Of a DNA stretch of 64,000 bases, positions 42,057 to 50,409 are shown in pieces. Position 1 is the stretch's first letter. Every line of letters begins with the position of its first letter. Below the pieces are notes generated by a model. The model saw only the letters and a list, made by a program, of their open reading frames with translations, was not told where the DNA came from and ran no database searches. Source of the stretch: Bacillota bacterium (GTDB lineage: Bacteria > Bacillota > Clostridia > Acetivibrionales > DSM-1351). Position numbers and translations under genes: made by a program. Location of the stretch: assembly GCA_023400235.1 (NCBI GenBank), contig JAEXFI010000012.1:186001-250000 (forward strand), written 5' to 3'.

Positions 42057-42572
42057 CTAATACTGTGTCCTTTTTGACCTGCTGCTGCAAAACAAAGCTA
42101 TACCACCACCAATTAATGCAATTGGAATAAATAATTCGGGTTTTACCAATGAAGACATTCTGCTGAGCAGCATGCAGACCATGAAAAAGGCTGCTACCCC
42201 TCCGATAATAAGACTTGCAATAAGCAGTCCCTTCTCTCTCTTTGAGAAAAGATACATTTGGAAAAGGCCCACGGCTACCGAAAGAATATAAACAGGCCAT
42301 GTGTACTCTGCAAAATTCCAGTCTGTAGTAACCTCAAACATAAACAGCAGACCTATTGTGGTAATAATACCTCCCGGTATCAGCAGTCCGGGCTTTGAAC
42401 CCGTTATAAAAAATGCCAGCTCAAAGGATAAGCCCACTAACAGTACAATAAAAACCCAAAAATCCAGAGAATTGAATTCAAACAATTTAATTCCGAACAA
42501 GCCTCGTAACAATAAAATAACTATACCTACTGCAATAAGCAGCACGCCAATAAATCCATTATTCCTTTTCAT
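42057..42572 (-). CDS. LiaI/LiaF-like (DUF5668) membrane protein
   Basis: A 171-residue protein with a run of about six short hydrophobic segments, starting MKRNNGFIGVLLIAVGIVILL as in LiaF/LiaI-type N-terminal domains. It includes PGGIITTIGLLF and the last segment ALIGGGIALF. The C-terminal beta domain of LiaF is absent. Family members are cell-envelope stress proteins. GGAGG lies 8 nt before the ATG. The region 41849-42056 downstream holds no gene I can support. Confidence 0.65.
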   Translation of the reverse strand: MKRNNGFIGVLLIAVGIVILLLRGLFGIKLFEFNSLDFWVFIVLLVGLSFELAFFITGSKPGLLIPGGIITTIGLLFMFEVTTDWNFAEYTWPVYILSVAVGLFQMYLFSKREKGLLIASLIIGGVAAFFMVCMLLSRMSSLVKPELFIPIALIGGGIALFCSSRSKRTQY

Positions 42573-42735
42573 TATTCATTCCTCCATAACCAACCGCTCA
42601 AAAATTTCTTACGACTATTATACCCATGAACACTGGAATTTGTCTGAGGAAACATGAATTATATTACAGATTTCTGCAAATAATGCTTCTATAAAAAAGA
42701 CCTTTTATTAAACTATGCCTGTATAGGAGCTTACC

Positions 42736-43575
42736 ATGAAAACACCCGCCATGAAAGTTAAGATATATATCAGTATCTGTACCATATTATTAAACAGCTA
42801 CTGCTTTTTCATATTTGCAAATAACTGGAACTCCATATACTATCCTGCTGCTCCAAGGCTGGAGCTTTCATATGTATTGGAAAAGAGCAGTATGACTGAG
42901 GAGGATTATACCCTGCTGCTGCACCAGACAGGCCTGGGCAGGGCGGCTGTGGACCAACTGCTCCAGCAGCCGGATGGAAGAGCAGAAATCATGGCTTTTC
43001 AAAAAGGCTATTACGCCAAAACCAAAAGCTTCCGCGAGAAGCTAAATCTGTTTACCAGTCAGGAAAACCTGCTGCCTGCGGACAGTCCCGGAAGCGGCAC
43101 CATGCAGCTGGCGCCCTTGAAGCCCGGCGACATAATCCTTACCAAGTCTACCAGTACGCTGTTTTGGAGACACGGCCACTGCGGAATGGTTCTGGACCCT
43201 GTAAAGGGTGTCACACTGGAATCCCTGGAGCCCGGAACCTTGAGCATGAAACAGAGCCTGAGCAAGTGGCTGAGCTATCCCACATTTAAAATAATGAGGC
43301 TGAAAAATGCTGATGAAAGTACACTTTCTGAGCTTGTAAAATACGCGGAAAATAAACTGACAGACATTAAATATAGTATTCTGGCGTCCAAAGCCACCTG
43401 CAATACCACGCCCGCAAGCAGCAACTGCTCCCAGTTGATATGGCAGGCCTTCAGGCACAGCGGCTATGATCTTGACAGTAATAAAGGACTGCTGGTTACA
43501 CCGGAGGACATTGCAAAAAGCCCACTGCTGGAAACCGTCCAGGTAAGGGGCTTCAATCCTGATGAACCCTGGTGA
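42736..43575 (+). CDS. YiiX/YebB-like NlpC/P60-superfamily hydrolase
   Basis: A 279-residue protein. An N-terminal hydrophobic segment (about 8-28) makes it secreted or membrane-anchored. The permuted papain-like catalytic domain has LKPGDIILTKS, RHGHCGMVLD with His146/His148, and SSNCSQLIWQAF with the nucleophile candidate Cys231. VTPEDIAKSPLLE closes the domain, as in YiiX/orthopoxvirus G6R-type enzymes, which cleave amide or ester bonds. It stands alone on the plus strand. Substrate unknown; a cell-wall or lipid amide is possible. Confidence 0.7.
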   Translation: MKTPAMKVKIYISICTILLNSYCFFIFANNWNSIYYPAAPRLELSYVLEKSSMTEEDYTLLLHQTGLGRAAVDQLLQQPDGRAEIMAFQKGYYAKTKSFREKLNLFTSQENLLPADSPGSGTMQLAPLKPGDIILTKSTSTLFWRHGHCGMVLDPVKGVTLESLEPGTLSMKQSLSKWLSYPTFKIMRLKNADESTLSELVKYAENKLTDIKYSILASKATCNTTPASSNCSQLIWQAFRHSGYDLDSNKGLLVTPEDIAKSPLLETVQVRGFNPDEPW

Positions 43576-43610
43576 TGAGGCTGTTTTATTTTCAGCAGGA
43601 GGAAAGCATT

Positions 43611-44375
43611 TTATGCTATAAACAGACAGATGACCAGTGTTACAACAGCCATCAGCATTATAAGATAATCCGTCAAATAAAAACCGTATTTTTTATACCC
43701 GCTGTTTTTCTTTCTGATATTAAAGCCTCTGAGTTCAGCTGATATGGCACTTCCCTCTATTCTTTTTACAGAGGATATGAGCAGCGGCACGCACAGGGGC
43801 AAAACAAGCTTCATTTTCTTTATGGGATTTTTTGTGTCAAACTGAACTCCTCTGGCCGTCTGAGCCTCTATAATCCCGTTCATTTCATTTTCAAATATAG
43901 GTATGAACCTGAGTGCCGTTATGAAGGCAAAGGTGTATTTATATGGAATATGCAGCTTCTGAACAAAAACATTTGTCAAATCACTCATTTTCGTTACCGT
44001 CAGCATAAGCACCAGCGGCATTGTAGCTCCTACAAGCCTTAATACAAGAAGCACTGAAAACTCCAGCCCCACATCGGTTATTATAAGCCCGAAGGGTAAA
44101 TCAAGTATTATATTGCCGGTGCGTATAAAGAATATCTGGAGAAGAAACAGCACAATACCTATCTTCAGAAGAGTTTTCAAAAGTGACAGTGCCTTTTTGG
44201 CTATTCCAGCCATAGCGGCTATAGTCAAATTAATTGCTATGATACAAACTGCCATAAAAATATAACTGCTTACAAAGCTGCTCAGACACAGCAAAAATGC
44301 CATGAGCATTTTTGATAAGGGATTTAATTTATGTATAAGGGTATCTCCCTGGGAGTACTCCAGCATGCCTTTCAT
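43611..44375 (-). CDS. ecfT: Energy-coupling factor transporter transmembrane protein EcfT
   Basis: A 254-residue T component. Five or so hydrophobic helices carry the two family signatures near the C-terminal half: EAQTARGVQFD (Ala-Arg-Gly coupling motif 1) and ISAELRGFN (motif 2). It links the ATPases to the S component. ATG 44375 has GGAGGTCC upstream. It is last in trpP-ecfA-ecfA'-ecfT. Confidence 0.9.
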   Translation of the reverse strand: MKGMLEYSQGDTLIHKLNPLSKMLMAFLLCLSSFVSSYIFMAVCIIAINLTIAAMAGIAKKALSLLKTLLKIGIVLFLLQIFFIRTGNIILDLPFGLIITDVGLEFSVLLVLRLVGATMPLVLMLTVTKMSDLTNVFVQKLHIPYKYTFAFITALRFIPIFENEMNGIIEAQTARGVQFDTKNPIKKMKLVLPLCVPLLISSVKRIEGSAISAELRGFNIRKKNSGYKKYGFYLTDYLIMLMAVVTLVICLFIA

Positions 44376-44419
44376 AAGGACCTCCATCCAGCCGCCTTCT
44401 CACTGCGGCACTGCGGTGT

Positions 44420-45229
44420 TTATTGCTTCCCGCCTTTTGAAATGTTTTCTATTCTGTCCGCCATTTCTTCCACAGTCATAACGCCTTCAAAGCCTTCTCC
44501 AAGTCTGAGGGCAAGCTGTGCTATCTGAGGAGGTGCCAGAGAGGTTCTTCTCAAGACTGAATCATTTGACATGACCAGGCTGCATTTGTCATCGGCCAGA
44601 ACACCGCCTTCACCGATAACTATTACTCGCCGGGCAAAATCAGTTACAAGCTCCATGTCGTGACATACCATTATTACGGTGGTGCCCTTGTCATTGAGCT
44701 GTCTTATTACCTCCATTATCTGCATGCATTCCCTGTAGTCAAGCCCGGTGGTGGGTTCATCCAGCACCATTACCTTGGGTGACAGGGCCAGAACAGAAGC
44801 CAGTGCAACCTTCTGACGCTCTCCCCGGCTCAGGGAAAAGGGGTCCTTGTTCTCCTGGAAGCCAAAGCTTTCTATAGTTTCCCTGCACCTTTTGTCAATT
44901 TCACTTTTATCGTTAAGAATGCATTTCAAGCCAAACTCGATTTCCGCTTTCACAGTATTCTGACAAATCTGCCTGTCGGGATTTTGAAAGAGAAATCCTA
45001 CATGCCCCGCAAGCTCACTGGTTTTAGCAACCCTGGTGTCCAGCCCCTCCACCAGAACCTTTCCCCCGGTGGGCTTTAACAGACCGTTGAACAGCTTCAT
45101 CAAGGTGGTTTTACCTGCACCGTTTCGTCCCACAATGGCGATAAATTCTGCATCATCAATGGTAAAACTTACGTTTTCAAGTATGTTTTTTTTATCATAT
45201 GCAAAACTGACATTACTGAATTTAATCAA
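44420..45229 (-). CDS. ECF-transporter ATP-binding protein (second ATPase)
   Basis: A 269-residue ABC ATPase with Walker A GRNGAGKTT, Q-loop FLFQNPDRQI (typical of ECF ATPases), signature LSRGERQKVALASVL, Walker B VMVLDEPTTGLD and switch His in VCHDME. The C-terminal 40 residues form the extended helical domain. Its start overlaps the first ATPase gene's end by 8 bp. It forms the EcfA/A' pair. Confidence 0.92.
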   Translation of the reverse strand: MIKFSNVSFAYDKKNILENVSFTIDDAEFIAIVGRNGAGKTTLMKLFNGLLKPTGGKVLVEGLDTRVAKTSELAGHVGFLFQNPDRQICQNTVKAEIEFGLKCILNDKSEIDKRCRETIESFGFQENKDPFSLSRGERQKVALASVLALSPKVMVLDEPTTGLDYRECMQIMEVIRQLNDKGTTVIMVCHDMELVTDFARRVIVIGEGGVLADDKCSLVMSNDSVLRRTSLAPPQIAQLALRLGEGFEGVMTVEEMADRIENISKGGKQ

Positions 45230-46094
45230 CTATAAAACCTCCAAGATGTGTATTGCCTTTTATAACATTTCCAACCATTGCTTCAGCTTCTTCAATATTT
45301 ACAGGCACCCTGCCTTCATACAGCTTTCTCTCGGTCAGGCAGTTAGCCAGTGAAGCAACCCTCGGGCAATTCACCCCTATGTCCATAAGCCTTGAGGTGT
45401 CCTTCAGAACCTCTTGGGGAGAGCCATCCAGAAAAATACTTCCCTCATTGAATATAAGCAGTCGTTTTGAAAATTCACTCAGAAGCATGATTTTTTGCTC
45501 AACTACTATCACTGTAATGCCCATTTTTTCATTGAGCATCCTGAGCATACTGAATATCTGCTGGCTGCTCTGGGGGTCCAACTCGGCGGTGGGCTCATCC
45601 AGAACAAGTATATCAGGCATCAGGGCAACAACTGCGGATATGGCAACCTTCTGCTTCTGACCTCCGCTGAGAGTGCTTATGTTTCTATGCCTGAGCTCCT
45701 CGATACCAACCATTTTTAATATATCGGATATTCTTTTTTCAATCTCCTCATGGGGTACACCGAAGTTTTCCAGGCCAAACAGCAGTTCATCCTCCACAAC
45801 AGACGCCACCATCTGGCCGTCTATATCCTGAAATACGCTGCCCACACTTAAGGCAAGTTCAGAAGGAGAGGATTCCACGGTATCCCTGCCGTTTACAAGG
45901 ACCTCTCCGTAAAAATCCCCCTCAAAATGGTGAGGAACAACCCCATTGACAGCATAGGTAAAAGTGGATTTTCCAGCTCCGCTATTACCTATTACGCCAA
46001 CGAAGTCACCCCTTTTTATATTCAGGTTTATTCCGTTTAATGCGTTTTTCTCCCCGTCTTGATATTTAAACGAGAAATCTTTAAACTCAATCAT
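45222..46094 (-). CDS. ECF-transporter ATP-binding protein (first ATPase)
   Basis: A 290-residue ABC ATPase. IEFKDFSFKYQDGEKNALNGINL leads to Walker A GNSGAGKST; the Q-loop is VFQDIDGQM, the signature LSGGQKQKVAIS and Walker B ILVLDEPTAELD. The switch position is VVEQK, with Gln/Glu replacing the usual switch His (VEQK), as in some EcfA/CbiO subunits. Start ATG 46094 overlaps the trpP stop. Together with the next gene it powers the S component encoded upstream. Confidence 0.92.
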   Translation of the reverse strand: MIEFKDFSFKYQDGEKNALNGINLNIKRGDFVGVIGNSGAGKSTFTYAVNGVVPHHFEGDFYGEVLVNGRDTVESSPSELALSVGSVFQDIDGQMVASVVEDELLFGLENFGVPHEEIEKRISDILKMVGIEELRHRNISTLSGGQKQKVAISAVVALMPDILVLDEPTAELDPQSSQQIFSMLRMLNEKMGITVIVVEQKIMLLSEFSKRLLIFNEGSIFLDGSPQEVLKDTSRLMDIGVNCPRVASLANCLTERKLYEGRVPVNIEEAEAMVGNVIKGNTHLGGFIVD

Positions 46095-46653
46095 TCTTTC
46101 CACGTCCTAATGCCAATTTTAATGGTATGTACAGCACCTGTACAATTATTGTATTAACTAAAGCTGTTCCGAGAACAATTACTATGAACACCTGAAAAGG
46201 CATGGTCTTAACATCCGCACCCGTATAAAAGGCCGCATAGAGAACCCCTATGAAGGTCATACCACTGGCCAGGGTACTTAGAAATGTACCTACTATTGGC
46301 CTGAGTGAGAACTTGCCTACTTGAAGGGGCAAAAACACCAGTATTGCCATTACGATAGCACCCACAGGTTCACTTATGATATTAATATATGGTGTTCCGG
46401 GGAAAACCTGACAAATGGCACCGGCAATTATTCCTATAAAAATTGCTTCAATAAACCGGGGCTTTATCAGAAGTATTGCCAGACAGTACATGGCTATGAT
46501 GAAATTCGGCTTCATCCCTGCGTTAAACAAAGAGCCCACAAAAAACTTCAGTACCGCACCTACTGCCAGCAAAACACCTACCAGAATCACATCTGAAATA
46601 GAAAGACCCCTTTTCTGTGCCTTTACAACTTCTCTTTTCTTTGCTGCTTCCAT
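46087..46653 (-). CDS. trpP: TrpP-family tryptophan transporter (ECF S component)
   Basis: A 188-residue membrane protein with five or six helices. ILVGVLLAVGAVLKFF...AGMKPNFIIAMYCLAILLI and IINIISEPVGAIV resemble TrpP/YhaG. It is followed by two ECF ATPases and EcfT, giving a complete dedicated ECF importer. Tryptophan as substrate is inferred from family. The ATG at 46653 with GGGGG upstream is used; the longer frame enters the leader. The leader contains a (G/U)AG repeat resembling a TRAP site. Confidence 0.78.
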   Translation of the reverse strand: MEAAKKREVVKAQKRGLSISDVILVGVLLAVGAVLKFFVGSLFNAGMKPNFIIAMYCLAILLIKPRFIEAIFIGIIAGAICQVFPGTPYINIISEPVGAIVMAILVFLPLQVGKFSLRPIVGTFLSTLASGMTFIGVLYAAFYTGADVKTMPFQVFIVIVLGTALVNTIIVQVLYIPLKLALGRGKND

Positions 46654-46923
46654 AATAAAAAACCCCCACAAAAATAAAATTAGTAGAGGTTTGAAGTCAT
46701 TAACATAATTAAAATCCGGGCCACAATAGCTTTTTACTGACAGCCACAAAATTTAAAGCGGTCAAAGCACTCTGCCGCTACGTGAAAGATAGTAATCCTC
46801 ACGGTTTTCTCATCTCGTCTAATCTCATCAGTCTCTTCTCGTCTCTACTTGTAAAGAATATAGCATCAAAAGCCCGTTTTTGTCAATATATATATAATTC
46901 CATCCTCATATGCCTAATATGCC
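46654..46923 (-). other. Leader and promoter region of trpP
   Basis: It holds the (G/U)AG repeat (46809-46850), about 155 nt of leader with no open frame, and a CTCTACT segment (about 46681-46688, mRNA sense) that can pair with the 5' end of the repeat. T-box hallmarks are absent. A promoter must lie around 46860-46920, where the sequence is AT-rich. Confidence 0.5.
46809..46850 (-). promoter_or_regulatory. TRAP-like (G/U)AG triplet repeat before trpP
   Basis: In mRNA sense triplets GAG, GAG, GAG, (UGA), GAG, UAG, GAG, GAG lie at a 5-nt period with 2-nt spacers, from 46845 down to 46809; a UAG and AAG precede the first. Eleven (G/U)AG triplets with 2-3 nt spacers are the TRAP (MtrB) target. 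It precedes a tryptophan-transporter operon, which TRAP controls in Bacillus. TRAP itself is not in the window. Confidence 0.6.
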
Positions 46924-46963
46924 GTATGTGATGCATATGATCACAGGCTGATGCACCACATAC
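46924..46963. terminator. Hairpin after the LtaS-type sulfatase gene
   Basis: GTATGTGATGCAT (46924-46936) against ATGCACCACATAC (46951-46963), 12 of 13 pairs. No T-run on the minus strand. Confidence 0.5.
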
Positions 46964-46967
46964 ATAA

Positions 46968-49205
46968 TTATTTCGTAAAGACTTTTGCATAATAATTTTT
47001 GTCCAGTATCTTGGTGGAATAGGTAAATTTATTGTTTACCTGTCGTGCAATATCCGTTCTATATCCCTTTGTAACGGTGCTGTCGCTTTGCCCTTCGGCC
47101 AGGATAAGCTTTCTGGCCTTGGAATTGTATCTGGCCTTGTCGGTAAGCCAGCTCCAATTTGAGAAAACAACCAGCGGCGGTGCATCAGACATTATATCCC
47201 TGCCCATAAGCAGCCGGGAGTCATATTCTATTCCCATCAGATTGGACAGTGTAGGCAGTATATCCATGCTGGCACAAGGTTTATCGATTTTTACAGGAGT
47301 CATTCCCTTTGACCACAAAAGGAATATACCTTTGTACAGTTCAAAGTTTTCTTCTATCTTATGCCCGGCAAGCTCGCCGATTTCCTCTACGGTAAGTCCA
47401 TAGGGATAATGGTCGGGACTGATGGCTATAAGTGTATCTTCTGCAACTCCCGCACTTTCAAGCCGGGAAATCAGTTCCCCTATGGCCCTGTCCAGCTCTA
47501 TCTGGCAGGCCAGATATGCCTTGACATGATTTGAATATGCCAGGTCCTTAACCAGTTCCTTGTTTTTACTGGCCATGGCGTTTCCCCCAAAGTTGTATTG
47601 CAGGTGTCCGCTGACAGTCATGTAATAAGTATGAAAGGGCACAGAATCCATATATTCTCCCGTGGTCTTTTCTATCATTTCAACATCAGATTCCGGCCAG
47701 GTCTTTTTCACATCCAGGCCGTGACCCACCGCCTTGAAGTCATAGCCCATGTTTGGATGGGATACATCCCTGTGATAGTAGGTATAGGAGTGATCATGGT
47801 ATGCGTGTGTGGCATAGTCAAGCTTTTTCAATTGGTTGCCCATACAGAAGGGCATATAGTTCCTGCCTGATACATAAAAGCTCCAGACTCCGGATTTTGG
47901 CACAAGTGAATTGCAGGCGACGTATTCTCCATCAGAGGTACTGACCCCCCATATGGGAGTATAAAAATTTGTAAACTGGAAGCCCTCCTGGGACATTTTA
48001 TATAAGGTAGGTGTCAAATCCTTGTTGACAGCATAGGGTGAAAAGCCTTCAGCGGTTATGAGGATAAGATTTTTCCCCTTGTACCTGCCGGTGTACTGGT
48101 TCTTATTGGTAGGCTCCACACTTTTAAAATATTTGTGCATGGCCTTTATTTCAGTATCCTTCTCCTGATTTATAAGTTTGTCAAAATCAATATTCATTAT
48201 GTTTAAGCCCGTTTCCTGCTCCTGCTGCTTATCCGTAGCAGAGTTTGCAGAAGCCTGCTGAGGGCTCTTGGAATCCATGCCCTGCTGTGGCAGGCCGGAG
48301 GCAGGAGCTGGAGCATTGGATATGGGCGACTGTCCGCCCGGGGCTTCATTGGGATTTTCCTCCTCCCCATTTCCTTCCGGTATTCCGTCAGGAGCATCAA
48401 AGCCAAAAACCAGATGCTTTACATCCAGCCTTGTAGTAGTGAGAAGACCGAATCTTTCGACAGACAGGTCCGGAATGATGGCATCGCTGTAAAGAAAGCT
48501 GGTACTGAGCTCTCCCCTGTCGGCATTAACCACCAGCAAAGTGGCTACAATCTGTACGGTTACCGCCAAGGTGGCTATGATACCCTTAAAGCTCCATGCT
48601 GTCCTGTCCGGAGGGCACAGTTTATTTCCCATTATTAATATAAAAATAAGAGGCGCAAGTAGGAATAGTATGGGTATGACATTTTGCCCGATAGCCGAGA
48701 GTATTTCCCTCCAGAATTGCAAAACCTGCCCTGTGCCGTTTATGGAAAACAGAGCAAAGAAGGTGGTAAATACCTGGTAATATACTACCTGTACCATATA
48801 GATGAGTGTAGCTGCCGCTGTCAGGAGTATTGAAACCAACCTGTTTACCTTGCGTTTTGCCAGGGTTGACAGTATGTAAAGTAAGAGTCCGGCAGGGATT
48901 GAATATAGTACCATATATAAAAGGCCTATATTTAGCAGGGATTTATAAATCGTCAGTTTAAAAACAACTTCCATATATATAATGGCCAGTGGATAAAACA
49001 GAAAAAACCTGTATAAATATAAAACCAGAGCAGTTGATTTAATGCCCTGCTTCAGCTGCGTCATAAAATCACCACGCTCTTGGGAGAGCGCTGCAGATCC
49101 GTCCCCCTTCTCTTGCGGCCTTGTCTCCTTCATAAGACTTCTGGCCTTTTCAAGAAACTTCTCTCTTTTTTTCTTTAATTCAATTGCAATTTGATTAATA
49201 TCCAC
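46968..49205 (-). CDS. LTA synthase-type membrane sulfatase (phosphoglycerol transferase)
   Basis: A 745-residue membrane enzyme. N-terminal membrane part has five helices (about residues 65-255). A Pro/Ser/Gln/Glu-rich linker (about 275-330) is followed by the extracellular sulfatase domain. That domain carries NLILITAEGFSPYAVNKDLTPTLYKM, and the nucleophile-Thr region is PIWGVSTSDGEYVACNSLVP. SPDHYPYG and MDILPTLSNLMGIEYDSRLLMGRDI come later. The family polymerises glycerolphosphate for lipoteichoic acid or related glycolipid. The long N-terminal cytosolic segment and low-complexity linker are longer than in typical LtaS. A monocistronic unit. Confidence 0.88.
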   Translation of the reverse strand: MDINQIAIELKKKREKFLEKARSLMKETRPQEKGDGSAALSQERGDFMTQLKQGIKSTALVLYLYRFFLFYPLAIIYMEVVFKLTIYKSLLNIGLLYMVLYSIPAGLLLYILSTLAKRKVNRLVSILLTAAATLIYMVQVVYYQVFTTFFALFSINGTGQVLQFWREILSAIGQNVIPILFLLAPLIFILIMGNKLCPPDRTAWSFKGIIATLAVTVQIVATLLVVNADRGELSTSFLYSDAIIPDLSVERFGLLTTTRLDVKHLVFGFDAPDGIPEGNGEEENPNEAPGGQSPISNAPAPASGLPQQGMDSKSPQQASANSATDKQQEQETGLNIMNIDFDKLINQEKDTEIKAMHKYFKSVEPTNKNQYTGRYKGKNLILITAEGFSPYAVNKDLTPTLYKMSQEGFQFTNFYTPIWGVSTSDGEYVACNSLVPKSGVWSFYVSGRNYMPFCMGNQLKKLDYATHAYHDHSYTYYHRDVSHPNMGYDFKAVGHGLDVKKTWPESDVEMIEKTTGEYMDSVPFHTYYMTVSGHLQYNFGGNAMASKNKELVKDLAYSNHVKAYLACQIELDRAIGELISRLESAGVAEDTLIAISPDHYPYGLTVEEIGELAGHKIEENFELYKGIFLLWSKGMTPVKIDKPCASMDILPTLSNLMGIEYDSRLLMGRDIMSDAPPLVVFSNWSWLTDKARYNSKARKLILAEGQSDSTVTKGYRTDIARQVNNKFTYSTKILDKNYYAKVFTK

Positions 49206-49323
49206 AACATTTATCTTCCTTCTTCAAGTTTTTATTTATATTAGGCTTAACCTTATATTTAACTCGATATAAGGCTTTATAACTAAATTATTATATATTG
49301 CACTATGAAATATTCACGGAACT

Positions 49324-49911
49324 TTACTTATGCTTGCCTTCCAAAAAATAGGTAGCTTCCATATCGGCAGTGTTCAGAGCGAAGGCAAGAGGAAACTGTT
49401 CGAAGGCTTCTCCAACATTTCTCTTATCTTCACAGCCTGAAAAGCCCATATGGTATCTGATTGCAAAGGCTTCTTCTCGTGTGAGCTTCATAAAGCCCGT
49501 AATTATATAAACCGACTTCTCCCCATGTCCGTAGGGCAGCTTGTCCTCAAACTCATATGTAGGAACGCTTTGCCACACACCGTTTGCATCCTTAACGTTC
49601 CTGGAGCCCACCTTGTAGCAATTTACCTTGCACAAATCATGCAATAGAGCTACTATTGCAACACTCTCCGCATCACATTCCAGTCTGTACATATTTCTGA
49701 CCCTATCTCTTGATAAATAATCCTTAAGGCATTCATATACGTTCAGGCTGTGCTCCAGCAATCCGCCTTCATATGCCCCATGAAACCTGGTGCTGGCTGG
49801 TGCTGTAAAGAAATCGCTTGACTTTGATAAAAGGTATTCCAGCAGCTTGTCAGCACCTTCCCTATTTATGTACGTATTGAATATCTCCAGAAAGCGTTCT
49901 TTATTGTCCAT
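49324..49911 (-). CDS. HD-domain hydrolase
   Basis: A 195-residue HD protein. FHGAYEGGLLEHSLNVYECL and IVALLHDLCKVNCYK give the H...HD metal ligands, GHGEKSVY the third His pair and NTADMEATYF the last Asp. The layout resembles bacterial HD hydrolases of the YhaM-like C-terminal type or phage-related phosphohydrolases. Substrate unknown. It stands alone, with AT-rich flanks. A purine-rich RBS precedes the ATG at 49911. Confidence 0.75.
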   Translation of the reverse strand: MDNKERFLEIFNTYINREGADKLLEYLLSKSSDFFTAPASTRFHGAYEGGLLEHSLNVYECLKDYLSRDRVRNMYRLECDAESVAIVALLHDLCKVNCYKVGSRNVKDANGVWQSVPTYEFEDKLPYGHGEKSVYIITGFMKLTREEAFAIRYHMGFSGCEDKRNVGEAFEQFPLAFALNTADMEATYFLEGKHK

Positions 49912-50020
49912 TTGGGTCTCCTTACATTTTTTTCATAATTTTTATCTTACAATATTATATATTACATAATTCTTCATAGCAATTGGGTATATTATATGTT
50001 TTAAATGTTTTACAACATCA

Positions 50021-50044
50021 AAAAACGCCCTTTCGGGCGTTTTT
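50021..50044. terminator. Rho-independent terminator (bidirectional)
   Basis: AAAAACGCCC-TTTC-GGGCGTTTTT immediately at the end of the small Cys-rich gene. Confidence 0.85.
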
Positions 50045-50282
50045 ACTTTGGCTGCTCTTTAAGCGGCAGTTCACTTATATGATAGGTTATGCATTTTGAA
50101 GCTCTTGGAACCTTGGTATTCTTAGGAGCTGGTTTTTCTTGGGCGGCAGGCTTTGCTGCCCTGGTGCGTCCGGTTTTATTTATTTTTGCGGCAGCGGCCT
50201 TCTCCATTTTGTTGCTGCTGCAATTTTTATTGGTACAGCTTCCATTAATTTTTACTGATCCACATACACAAAATTCTGCCAT
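50043..50282 (-). CDS. Small protein with Cys cluster and basic linker
   Basis: A 79-residue protein. The N-terminus AEFCVCGSVKINGSCTNKNCS has four Cys in a C-x-C...C-x4-C arrangement like a small zinc ribbon. The middle is Ala/Lys/Pro-rich (residues 28-62), resembling a histone-like basic tail. The C-terminus is CITYHISELPLKEQPK. The ATG at 50282 follows AAGGGATG. I do not recognise the family. A strong terminator at its stop supports a real gene. Confidence 0.6.
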   Translation of the reverse strand: MAEFCVCGSVKINGSCTNKNCSSNKMEKAAAAKINKTGRTRAAKPAAQEKPAPKNTKVPRASKCITYHISELPLKEQPK

Positions 50283-50409
50283 TAAATTCATCCCTTCAGT
50301 AGTCTTGAATTATTAGTATACCATAAAAGGATGACTTTTAGACAAAAAATATTTTTGTGAATTTGCCTAAATTGTTATACCTTTTCTAAATGCATTTTAT
50401 TAAAATTCG

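Noticed and set aside
41959..42300. 113-residue minus-strand frame beside the LiaI-like gene
   Set aside because: Mostly another frame of the membrane-protein gene; no RBS and odd composition.
46654..46860. T-box for the trpP operon
   Set aside because: No GGTGGNACCGCG motif and no Stem I features; the (G/U)AG repeat explains the leader better.
48203..48492. Frames on both strands over the LtaS linker
   Set aside because: Shadows of a low-complexity Pro/Ser/Gln linker.
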